Assembly (NCBI GenBank): GCA_947491605.1
Contig: CANLJW010000035.1
Location: 1-11,374, forward strand
From: UBA7398 sp947491605
GTDB lineage: Bacteria; Actinomycetota; Actinomycetes; Nanopelagicales; Nanopelagicaceae
Length of the DNA stretch: 11,374 nucleotides
Direction of reading: 5' to 3'
Both the position numbers and the translations under genes were made by a program. The notes under the pieces are model-generated. The model did not search any database. It was not told where the DNA came from and worked only from the letters and a program-made list of their open reading frames with translations. Positions 1 through 7,018 of this stretch are shown here, piece after piece (the stretch's first letter is position 1; each line of letters opens with the position of its first letter).

Positions 1-369
1 ATCGCTTGCGCTGCAGCACTTGGTGCAATTGCAACTATCGAAGAAGAAAAGTTATGTGATCGCGCGCTCCGCCTTGGAAAAATAATGCGGGATTCACTAC
101 TAGCTATGCAGAAGAAATACGCAATTATCGGTGATGTTCGTGGTCGCGGTGCCATGCAAGCTATCGAATTAGTATTGCCGGGCGGAATTGAACCGAACCC
201 AACCGCGCTCGCCTCAATCGTCAAATATTGCCAAGTAAATGGCGTACTTATTCTTTCGGCTGGAACTTACGGAAACGTAATTCGATTACTGCCTCCGCTT
301 GTAATGCCAGAAAACTTATTGGTTGAAGCGTTAGAAATCCTTGATCAAGCTATCGCGCAAGCGATTTAA
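1..369 (+). CDS. gabT: 4-aminobutyrate (GABA) aminotransferase, C-terminal part; 5' end outside window
   Basis: PLP-dependent class III aminotransferase that moves the amino group of GABA to 2-oxoglutarate, giving succinate semialdehyde and glutamate in the cytoplasm. Only the last 122 residues are present. The frame is open from base 1, so the internal ATG at 85 is not the real start. What is visible matches the C-terminal domain of GabT: an Ala-rich helix followed by IEEEKLCDRAL, then GDVRGRGAMQAIEL, then SAGTYGNVIRLLPPLVM near the end. The RGRGAM and YGNVIR segments are typical of GABA aminotransferases. The PLP lysine and cofactor pocket lie upstream, outside the window. The gene runs toward the ureohydrolase and the two stop codons overlap. 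It would take the GABA made by the neighbouring PatD-like enzyme. A related omega-amine or putrescine aminotransferase remains possible because the catalytic part is not seen. Confidence 0.88.
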   Translation: MACAAALGAIATIEEEKLCDRALRLGKIMRDSLLAMQKKYAIIGDVRGRGAMQAIELVLPGGIEPNPTALASIVKYCQVNGVLILSAGTYGNVIRLLPPLVMPENLLVEALEILDQAIAQAI

Positions 370-1364
370 CGATCCAGTAAATTCCTAGTCGGCGAATAAA
401 CGCCACCAGTACGTTTAAATGCAATTGCACTTATCGCTTCTAGTACCACGCGATTAGCCAACATCGCGGTGATATCTGCGCTATCAAATGGTGGCGAAAC
501 TTCAACAATATCAACGCCAACAATCGGAAGTTCCAAACAAATTCGACGCACAGCTTCAAGTAACTCTCTGCTGGTCATGCCACCTGGTTCTGGTGTGCCG
601 GTTCCCGGAGCCATCCCAGGATCAACCACATCAATATCAACTGAAAGAAATACACCTTCACAACCATCGGTAAGTGTTATAAAAGATTCATCTAGTACTG
701 CTTTCATACCGCGGTGATGAATCTCAGTCATTTCATACGAACGCATTCCTTGATCGCGCATCCAATCAAGGGTTCTGTTATCTGGCCAATATCCACGCAG
801 CCCCAATTGCAAGAATCGATCGCCACGCACCGCGCCAGAATCAATTAACCGTCGCATTGGAGTTCCATGTCCAACAAGTGCGCCAAATTGATTGTCACCA
901 GTATCAGCATGCGCATCGAAATGAATCATCGAAATTTTTCCAAAACCGCGGTGATTAGCGATTCCAGTTACATCTGCAGAAGCTATTGAATGGTCACCAC
1001 CAAGAACTACCGCAATCGCACCAGCCCTGGAAATTTTCTCAGTTGCAGCTTCTAAGACCTTAAGCGAATCAACTAAATCCCCAGGTGGCATTAATAGATC
1101 GCCGGCATCAAATACTTTTAAATCTTTTAAGCCATCAACGCGCAAAGCTAGGTGCGGACGTTCGCCATCGTGCGGCAAATAATCGGTTCCTCTGATCGCT
1201 TGCGGACCAAATTTTGCACCTGATCTGTGTGAAGTTCCAGAATCAATCGGTGCGCCAACAATAATTACATCTGCGCCTTTGTAACTTCCAGGATTTTCTA
1301 GATCGCATGCCGGCACTCCAAGAAAAGTGAAGTTAGGTCCATACATATTTCCAATGTTGGTCAT
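366..1364 (-). CDS. speB: Ureohydrolase of the agmatinase/arginase family
   Basis: Binuclear metal enzyme that hydrolyses a guanidino group to urea and an amine; for agmatinase the products are putrescine and urea. The 332-residue chain carries the full family signature: GGDHS at 122-126 (ligand His125), DAHAD at 150-154 (Asp150, His152, Asp154) and SVDIDVVDP at 241-249 (Asp243, Asp245), followed by APGTGTPEPGG. All six expected metal ligands are present, so it should be active. It is the last gene of the polyamine operon, 9 bases after potC, and meets gabT tail to tail. The chosen ATG has no strong ribosome binding site; a second Met at residue 8 is an alternative start. Substrate is not settled by sequence: agmatine fits the transporter, 4-guanidinobutyrate (which gives GABA) fits gabT, and guanidine hydrolases belong to the same fold. 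Family assignment is firm and the symbol is provisional. Confidence 0.85.
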   Translation of the reverse strand: MTNIGNMYGPNFTFLGVPACDLENPGSYKGADVIIVGAPIDSGTSHRSGAKFGPQAIRGTDYLPHDGERPHLALRVDGLKDLKVFDAGDLLMPPGDLVDSLKVLEAATEKISRAGAIAVVLGGDHSIASADVTGIANHRGFGKISMIHFDAHADTGDNQFGALVGHGTPMRRLIDSGAVRGDRFLQLGLRGYWPDNRTLDWMRDQGMRSYEMTEIHHRGMKAVLDESFITLTDGCEGVFLSVDIDVVDPGMAPGTGTPEPGGMTSRELLEAVRRICLELPIVGVDIVEVSPPFDSADITAMLANRVVLEAISAIAFKRTGGVYSPTRNLLDR

Positions 1365-1373
1365 GGTTAAAGA

Positions 1374-2210
1374 CTATCTGGCTTTTCTGCGGCGGCTGAT
1401 TATTTGTCCAGCCACAACAATAAGAAGCGCAATAAAGAACATAGAACTGCCGATTACGTTTGCTTGTGCTGGAATACCTCGGGCAGCAGATACATAAACA
1501 AACTTCGGAAATGTAGCGACAGTTCCGGAATTAAAATTAGTAATGATGAAATCGTCAAACGAAAGACTGAAAGCAAGCAGTGCCGCGCCAGCAATACCAG
1601 GCATCACTAGGGGCAAAGTTACATATCGAAAAGTTTCGCGTTCGTTTGCATAGAGATCCATCGCTGCTTGTTCTAACCGAGGATCAAGGCTGGCGATACG
1701 TGCTTTAACAGTTACTACTACGAATGAGATGCAGAACATTACGTGCGCAATAATGATTGTGGTCATACCTGGGTTAGTTCGGAAATTCAAGAACATCGCA
1801 AGAAGTGATGCACCAAGAACTACTTCTGGAGTTGCCATAGGTAAGAAAATTAGAAGGTTTATCGCAGAACGCCCTTTAAAGCGATAACGACTAAGCGCGA
1901 AAGCAATCATGGTGCCAAGGATGGTTGCAAGAATTGTGGAGATTAATCCGATTTTTAGCGAGTTACCCAGCGCCGAGCAAACTTCTGGCGCTCCACAAGG
2001 ATTCTTCCAATTATCGAGTGTGAATCCTTTCCAAATTAAATTACTTTTACCGGCGTCATTAAATGAGAATGCAAAGGTGTAAGCAACTGGGATAAATAGA
2101 TAAATAAATGCTAGTGCGGCGTAAATCCTGATTAAGTTACGCGCAAACCAACGTGAAGCCCGGTGTGAAAGCGTTGGCATTGGCGCTGGCGCAAGAGTGG
2201 TGGTTTTCAT
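1374..2210 (-). CDS. potC: Polyamine ABC transporter permease, PotC type
   Basis: Inner-membrane subunit that, with PotB, forms the channel of a spermidine/putrescine importer. The 278-residue protein has a charged N-terminus, a first membrane segment at about 30-50, and further hydrophobic segments near 86-106, 117-140, 150-168, 200-220 and 252-270. The cytoplasmic EAA loop that docks on the ATPase is at about 181-205 and ends in VTLPLVMPG. Its usual first Glu and the conserved Gly are replaced (Gln181, Tyr187). A loop between the first segments holds two cysteines (72 and 78). The start ATG overlaps the potB stop by 4 bases (ATGA), a sign of translational coupling, and I see no strong ribosome binding site of its own. 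Membership in the binding-protein-dependent permease family is clear. The exact substrate (putrescine, spermidine or a related compound) comes from context. Confidence 0.88.
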   Translation of the reverse strand: MKTTTLAPAPMPTLSHRASRWFARNLIRIYAALAFIYLFIPVAYTFAFSFNDAGKSNLIWKGFTLDNWKNPCGAPEVCSALGNSLKIGLISTILATILGTMIAFALSRYRFKGRSAINLLIFLPMATPEVVLGASLLAMFLNFRTNPGMTTIIIAHVMFCISFVVVTVKARIASLDPRLEQAAMDLYANERETFRYVTLPLVMPGIAGAALLAFSLSFDDFIITNFNSGTVATFPKFVYVSAARGIPAQANVIGSSMFFIALLIVVAGQIISRRRKAR

Positions 2211-3112
2211 ACCAATTCATCCGTTCCAGATTTACGAATGTAGAGCGTGACTAAAATCAAGATTGCGGCCATTAAAGTAAAGGAGAGTGCAGCAGCGGTT
2301 GGGTAATCGACAATCGCAAAGAAGCGCGAATCAATAACGTTACCAATCATTCGAGTATTTGGATTTCCTAATAAGTAAGCATTTACATAATCACCAGCAG
2401 CTGGAATAAAAGTTAGTAGGGTCCCGGCAACAACGCCCGGCATAGATAGCGGCACAGTTACTCGACGAAAAGTGGTTAAACCATTGGCGTAGAGATCACC
2501 AGCTGCTTCGAGTGTTCGTGGGTCAATACGTTCTAAGCTCGCATAAAGTGGCAGGGTCATGAATGGAAGAAAGTTATAAGTTAAACCAGATACAACTGCA
2601 AATGGTGTTGAGGTTAAGCGAATGTCATTACTGAAAAACGGAAGCACTTTTAAAAATGAAACTACCGGTCCCTCATCCCCCAAAATTTGAGTCCAAGCAA
2701 CGGTACGGAGCAAGAACGAGGTGAAAAATGGTGCCACCACAAGAACTAATAAGAAGCTGCGCATTTTTCCAGCTTTAAAAGCAATCATGTATGCCAGTGG
2801 GTATGAGATTGCTAAAGCGAGAAGCGTTGCGATTCCGGCATAGAGAAAAGAACGGAAAAACTGATCTTTATTTGCGTTGAAGGCATCAAAATAATTTTGA
2901 AAGCGAAGTGATTGAACGTATGTCCCAACAGCTGCGCCTTCTGGGCGAGTCATAGTGGAGGTACTTGCCAGAGTTGCAATTGGAAGAACAAAAAAACCTA
3001 TCAACCAGACCATGCCTGGGAGCAGTAATAGGTAAGGTGTTAGTGATCGCTTCTTTGCTGCATTATCGATAGTTGGCGCACTTGCGTGCGCAGTCGCATG
3101 TAAAAATGCCAT
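2207..3112 (-). CDS. potB: Polyamine ABC transporter permease, PotB type
   Basis: Second membrane subunit of the polyamine importer, 301 residues. A hydrophilic N-terminal arm of about 24 residues is followed by a membrane segment at about 27-50, a periplasmic loop, and segments near 89-112, 118-140, 168-190, 222-240 and 270-291. The EAA loop (202-226) reads EAAGDLYAN and ends in VTVPLSMPG, so the conserved Gly is Tyr208. After it comes TLLTFIPAAGDYVNAYLLG, a stretch characteristic of PotB/PotB-like permeases. It lies 9 bases after potA and overlaps potC by 4 bases. A purine-rich stretch just before the ATG (AAGAAAAG) is a modest ribosome binding site. Order and orientation with potD, potA and potC leave little doubt about the role; transport specificity is inferred. 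Confidence 0.9.
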   Translation of the reverse strand: MAFLHATAHASAPTIDNAAKKRSLTPYLLLLPGMVWLIGFFVLPIATLASTSTMTRPEGAAVGTYVQSLRFQNYFDAFNANKDQFFRSFLYAGIATLLALAISYPLAYMIAFKAGKMRSFLLVLVVAPFFTSFLLRTVAWTQILGDEGPVVSFLKVLPFFSNDIRLTSTPFAVVSGLTYNFLPFMTLPLYASLERIDPRTLEAAGDLYANGLTTFRRVTVPLSMPGVVAGTLLTFIPAAGDYVNAYLLGNPNTRMIGNVIDSRFFAIVDYPTAAALSFTLMAAILILVTLYIRKSGTDELV

Positions 3113-3121
3113 TAGCTTTTC

Positions 3122-4252
3122 TTAATCAGCTTCGTGATCTACGTCTGCACCGGCAGCGAGATCCTGATCGCCATCAAGTGCGAATGTGTGAGCTGGTTCC
3201 CAAGATAGTGAGACGGTATCCCCCACTTTAATATCAGGAGCGCCAGCATCGTTTTGTTCAAAAACAACTAACTCTTCATCCCACGATGTTTTAACTAAAT
3301 ATTGGGTAGATACGCCTACAAAGGAGGCATCGGTAACGGTGCCATTTCCAATTGAATTCTTGCTCTTCGCATTGATATTTAATTTCTCTGGGCGTACACC
3401 AATTAATACTGAATCTCCGTGTGAAGCCATCCGCGTAATTGGAACTTCGATATCGATGCCGTGAATATTTACTGAGGCGTTTGCGCCAGATCTTGAGTTA
3501 ACTTTGCCTTTAATTAAATTTGATTGACCAAGGAAGTTAGCAACGAAAGCTGTTTTTGGTGATTCATAGAGTTCAGCCGGTGAACCCATCTGTTCAATTT
3601 TTCCTTGGTTCATAACGGCGATTGTGTCCGCCATCGTCATGGCTTCTTCTTGGTCGTGCGTAACGTGAATAAAGGTGATGCCAACTTCCATTTGAATCCG
3701 CTTTAATTCAATCTGCATTTGGCGACGAAGCTTCAAATCAAGTGCGCCAAGCGGTTCATCTAAAAGTAGAACTTCTGGCTTATTTACAATCGCCCGAGCG
3801 ACCGCAATACGTTGCTGCTGGCCACCGGAGAGTTGATTTGGTTTGCGTTCGGCAAGGTGTCCGAGCTCAACCAGCTCCAAAACGTTATCTACATCTTTCT
3901 TTACATCTTTAACGCCGCGACGACGTAAGCCAAATGCGATGTTTTCAAAGATAGTTAGGTGTGGAAAAAGTGCGTAGTTTTGGAAGACGGTGTTTACTGG
4001 ACGTCGATATGGCTTTGCAGTTGTAATATCGGTATCGCCAATTGAAATCATGCCTTGGGTAGGTTCCTCGAGTCCGGCAATCATTCGTAGCGTTGTAGTT
4101 TTTCCGCAACCTGATGGTCCGAGGAGTGCAAAGAATGAACCGCGCGGCACCGTTAGCGAAAGATCGTCAACAGCAATGAAATCAGCAAACCGCTTTGTTA
4201 ACCGATTGAGATGTAAATCGCCCTTGCTATCCGAAACTTTCGGGTTGGACAT
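3122..4252 (-). CDS. potA: Polyamine ABC transporter ATP-binding protein, PotA type
   Basis: ATPase that powers polyamine import on the cytoplasmic face of the membrane. The 376-residue chain shows every ABC motif: Walker A GPSGCGKT at 45-52, Q-loop Gln91 (VFQNYALFPHLT), signature LSGGQ at 141-145, Walker B VLLLDE at 161-166, D-loop ending LGALD, and switch His199 in THDQEEA. The C-terminal third (about 245-360) is a TOBE-type regulatory domain with IGVRPEK at 284-290, as in PotA, UgpC and MalK relatives. Its place between potD and potB makes the polyamine assignment the natural one. The last 17 residues form an acidic tail (eight Asp or Glu) not needed for the fold. The gap to potD is only 6 bases. 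No unusual residue appears in the catalytic motifs. Confidence 0.92.
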   Translation of the reverse strand: MSNPKVSDSKGDLHLNRLTKRFADFIAVDDLSLTVPRGSFFALLGPSGCGKTTTLRMIAGLEEPTQGMISIGDTDITTAKPYRRPVNTVFQNYALFPHLTIFENIAFGLRRRGVKDVKKDVDNVLELVELGHLAERKPNQLSGGQQQRIAVARAIVNKPEVLLLDEPLGALDLKLRRQMQIELKRIQMEVGITFIHVTHDQEEAMTMADTIAVMNQGKIEQMGSPAELYESPKTAFVANFLGQSNLIKGKVNSRSGANASVNIHGIDIEVPITRMASHGDSVLIGVRPEKLNINAKSKNSIGNGTVTDASFVGVSTQYLVKTSWDEELVVFEQNDAGAPDIKVGDTVSLSWEPAHTFALDGDQDLAAGADVDHEAD

Positions 4253-4258
4253 TAGTAC

Positions 4259-5464
4259 TTAGTTGCCAGTTGCTTCATCAAAAGCAGTTTGGAACTTAGT
4301 GCTCTCATCTGTTGTGAGACCACGGAAGACTTTAACTTTTGCAAGCGTTGCGGCATCTGGGAAAATGTATGGGCTGGCTGCAAGAGCTGGATCAATTTTT
4401 TCAAGTTCAGCTTGAGCAGCTTCTACTGGGCAGATGTAGTTCACGTATGCCGCAACTTGCGCTGCAACTGCAGGTTCGTAGTAGTAGTTAATCAGCGCTT
4501 CCGCATTCTTTTTATGGGCTGAAGTTGAAGGAATTAGTACGTTATCGCTCCAAAGCGTGCCGCCGGAATCTGGAATTGCGAAGTCAAATTTGCCAGCATT
4601 TTCACTCTTTAATACAAAGAGATCGCCAGACCATCCGATAACCGCAACTGCATCTCCGCTAACCAAACTTTCAGTGTAAGCATTTCCTTTTACTTGTCGG
4701 ATAAAGCCATCTGCAATTTTTCCTTTAAGGAAATCAATTGCGTTCATGTACTGATCTTCGGTGAACGCACCTGAAGGATCTACACCTTGATATTGCATAA
4801 TAATTCCCATGGTGTCGCGTAGCTCAGAGAGCACCATAATCCGACCCTTATTTTCTTTTGCAAAAAGATCATCAATCGTGTGAACGCCTTTTTTAATCTT
4901 TTCGGTGTTCCAGCCAAAACCAGCAAAACCTGATTGCCAAGTTAGCGAATATTGGCGGCCTTGGTCATAGCCAACATCGTTTAAAATTGCACGGATATTT
5001 GTCTTATTTGGAATGTTTGCTTCATCGAATTTTGCGGCATATCCAAGTTGAATCCAACGATCAACCATCCAGTCGGTTGGAGTTACTACGTCATAACCAA
5101 TATCCGAACCAATTTTTAATTGTCCTTGTACTTTGCCGTAGAAAGTATTGTTGTCATCGATATCTTCTTTATATGTTGGAGTAATTCCAGTCTTTGCGGC
5201 AAAGGCTTCAAGAGTTGGGTATTTCTTAGAATCTTCATCGAAATCTAAGTAATACGGCCAGCTAGCCCACCGTACAATTTTTTCGGTGTCGCTAACATCT
5301 TCAACAGTTTTTGTGGCGGTATCACCAGAACCAGTTCCGCATGAAGCGAGCGCTACGCTCGCACCGATTGCACCAACGCCAGCGAGTACGCCACGACGTG
5401 AGAGCTGTGCATTGATAATTGACTTCGTTACTGGGTTTAACTTTTCATTCTGATTGGCGGACAT
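4259..5464 (-). CDS. potD: Polyamine-binding lipoprotein of the ABC transporter, PotD type, with Tat signal
   Basis: Extracellular receptor that captures putrescine or spermidine and delivers it to PotBC. The 401-residue precursor begins with a polar stretch, then the twin-arginine motif SRRGVL (Arg23, Arg24), a hydrophobic core, and a lipobox LASC ending at Cys42. It should be exported folded by Tat and anchored by lipid, as is usual in Gram-positive bacteria. The mature part is a family 1 type solute-binding protein. GGTLWSDN at 301-308 aligns with the E. coli PotD segment whose Trp and Asp grip the polyamine amines (here Trp305 and Asp307), and Arg216-Asp217 falls where E. coli has Arg-Glu. 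These matches support a diamine or polyamine ligand but do not tell putrescine from spermidine. It follows patD after 60 bases and precedes potA by 6. The ribosome binding site is weak (AGAAAG). Confidence 0.9.
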   Translation of the reverse strand: MSANQNEKLNPVTKSIINAQLSRRGVLAGVGAIGASVALASCGTGSGDTATKTVEDVSDTEKIVRWASWPYYLDFDEDSKKYPTLEAFAAKTGITPTYKEDIDDNNTFYGKVQGQLKIGSDIGYDVVTPTDWMVDRWIQLGYAAKFDEANIPNKTNIRAILNDVGYDQGRQYSLTWQSGFAGFGWNTEKIKKGVHTIDDLFAKENKGRIMVLSELRDTMGIIMQYQGVDPSGAFTEDQYMNAIDFLKGKIADGFIRQVKGNAYTESLVSGDAVAVIGWSGDLFVLKSENAGKFDFAIPDSGGTLWSDNVLIPSTSAHKKNAEALINYYYEPAVAAQVAAYVNYICPVEAAQAELEKIDPALAASPYIFPDAATLAKVKVFRGLTTDESTKFQTAFDEATGN

Positions 5465-5524
5465 GGCTCTACTTTCTGGCTCGAAGTGGCGATTTAAATT
5501 CCTGTGCGGACTTTACAACCAAAA

Positions 5525-6952
5525 TCAGGCATTGAGGTTGGTCATGACATGCTTAATTCGGGTGTAATCCTCGAACCCATATTGGGAGAGGTCTTTGCCG
5601 TAGCCCGAGTGCTTGAAGCCACCGTGTGGCATCTCGGCCACGACTGGAATGTGGGTATTGATCCAAACGCAACCAAAATCGAATGCCCGAGCAAGCCGCA
5701 TGGCTCGACCGTGATCTTTGGTCCAGATGCTGGAAGCTAAACCGTACTTAACGCCATTTGCATTTCTAATTGCTTCGGCTTCGTCGGTGAACTTCTGAAT
5801 CGTAATTACTGGTCCAAAAATTTCATTCTGGATCATCTCATCATCCTGACGAAGGCCCGAAACAACAGTAGGTGGGAAGAAATATCCTGGTTGCTTAAGC
5901 GCAACTCCGCCGGTCTGCACCGTGGCATGGGATGGCGTGCGGTTAAAGAAGTCGCTGACTCGAGCTAATTGATTGGCATTATTTACTGGGCCAACTAGAA
6001 CATCTTGATCTGGCATACCAATTGCAATCTTATTCTTGGCTTGGTCAGTTAAAAGCGCGACCATATCGTCGTATGCGCTCGCTTCAACTAAAACTCGAGT
6101 CGCAGCGGTGCAATCTTGGCCAGCATTGAAATATCCAGCAATTGCAATCGCCTCGGCTGCAGCTTCTAAATCTGCATCATCGAAGACAACTACTGGTGCT
6201 TTGCCACCAAGTTCAAGGTGAACTTTCTTTAAATTCTTCGCTGCAGATCCGGCAACTTCCATACCTGCTCTTACTGAACCAGTAATGGAAACCATCTGCG
6301 GGATTGCATGATCGATAAGTGCGCGACCGCTATCACGATCACCACAGATAACGTTAAAAACACCAGCAGGTAAAAATTCTGACATTAATTCAGCCATCCA
6401 TATAGTTGATGCTGGTGTGGTATCACTTGGTTTTAATACAACAGTATTTCCGGCAGCGATGGCTGGGGCCCATTTCCAAACTGCCATCATCATTGGATAA
6501 TTCCACGGTGTAACTTGCGCGCAAACTCCGATTGGTTCGCGACGAATAAAGGAAGTCATGCCGCGCATATATTCACCAGCGGAACGACCTTCTAGGTTCC
6601 GGGCAGCGCCGGCAAAAAAACGAATCTGGTCTAACATCGGTGGAATCTCTTCCGAAGTTGTAACCGCTAGCGGCTTTCCAGTGTTCTCACTTTCAAGAGC
6701 AACTAGCTCGTCGGCACGAGATTCAATCGCATCTGCGATTTTTAATAACGCTTTTTGTCGTTCGCTTGGTGTGGAATCCCGAAAGTCTTCAAACGCTTTT
6801 GCGGCGGCGTTCATAGCGCTATCTACATCTGTCGCGCTGGAAATCGGTGCCTTTGCAAATACTTGACCAGTGGCTGGATTAATTAGATCTGAGGTTTTTC
6901 CACTTGTCGCAGGAACGCTCTTGCCGTTGATGAAATTGTTTAGAGTTTTCAT
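5525..6952 (-). CDS. patD: 4-aminobutyraldehyde dehydrogenase, NAD(P)-dependent, PatD/YdcW type
   Basis: Aldehyde dehydrogenase that oxidises 4-aminobutyraldehyde to GABA, the second step of putrescine breakdown by the transaminase route. Length is 475 residues, as usual for PatD. Catalytic elements are complete: Cys281 in YFNAGQDCTAATR, general base Glu247 in HLELGGKAP, Asn151 in PWNYP, Lys174 in LKPS, the TGS nucleotide-loop motif at 224-226 and EIFGP at 377-381. Several stretches closely follow E. coli PatD as I know it, such as RFFAGAARNLEG, the TSFIRREPIGV region, and the end pattern with MPHGGFKHSGYGKD and EDYTRIKHVM. That makes betaine aldehyde dehydrogenase less likely, though this subfamily is promiscuous. 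It opens the polyamine operon. The ATG has a good ribosome binding site (AAGGA, 6 bases away), and 66 bases separate it from rlmN. Confidence 0.88.
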   Translation of the reverse strand: MKTLNNFINGKSVPATSGKTSDLINPATGQVFAKAPISSATDVDSAMNAAAKAFEDFRDSTPSERQKALLKIADAIESRADELVALESENTGKPLAVTTSEEIPPMLDQIRFFAGAARNLEGRSAGEYMRGMTSFIRREPIGVCAQVTPWNYPMMMAVWKWAPAIAAGNTVVLKPSDTTPASTIWMAELMSEFLPAGVFNVICGDRDSGRALIDHAIPQMVSITGSVRAGMEVAGSAAKNLKKVHLELGGKAPVVVFDDADLEAAAEAIAIAGYFNAGQDCTAATRVLVEASAYDDMVALLTDQAKNKIAIGMPDQDVLVGPVNNANQLARVSDFFNRTPSHATVQTGGVALKQPGYFFPPTVVSGLRQDDEMIQNEIFGPVITIQKFTDEAEAIRNANGVKYGLASSIWTKDHGRAMRLARAFDFGCVWINTHIPVVAEMPHGGFKHSGYGKDLSQYGFEDYTRIKHVMTNLNA

Positions 6953-6958
6953 TCCGAT

Positions 6959-6968
6959 TCCTTTTCCT
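6959..6968 (-). promoter_or_regulatory. Ribosome binding site of patD
   Basis: On the minus strand the sequence AGGAAAAGGA precedes the patD ATG; the nearer AAGGA ends 6 bases before the start codon. It is the clearest Shine-Dalgarno site in the polyamine operon and fixes the patD start. Genes downstream in the operon have weaker sites and probably rely partly on coupling. Confidence 0.7.
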
Positions 6969-7018
6969 AGTTATGGTTCCGAATTTACCCGTTTAACCTA
7001 AAAGATAAAACCCCTTAA

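Noticed and set aside
5465..5524. Hairpin or regulatory element between patD and potD
   Set aside because: The TGGC...TGGC stretch is a direct repeat rather than an inverted one, and GATTTAAATT is a short AT palindrome; neither supports a terminator or operator.
6558..6866. Open frame opposite the N-terminal half of patD
   Set aside because: Low-complexity Ala/Ser-rich translation with no ribosome binding site I could credit; a shadow of the real gene.
5525..6952. Betaine aldehyde dehydrogenase (betB) for osmoprotection
   Set aside because: Specific stretches such as FFAGAARNLEG and the C-terminal end resemble PatD more, and there is no choline oxidase or choline transporter nearby.
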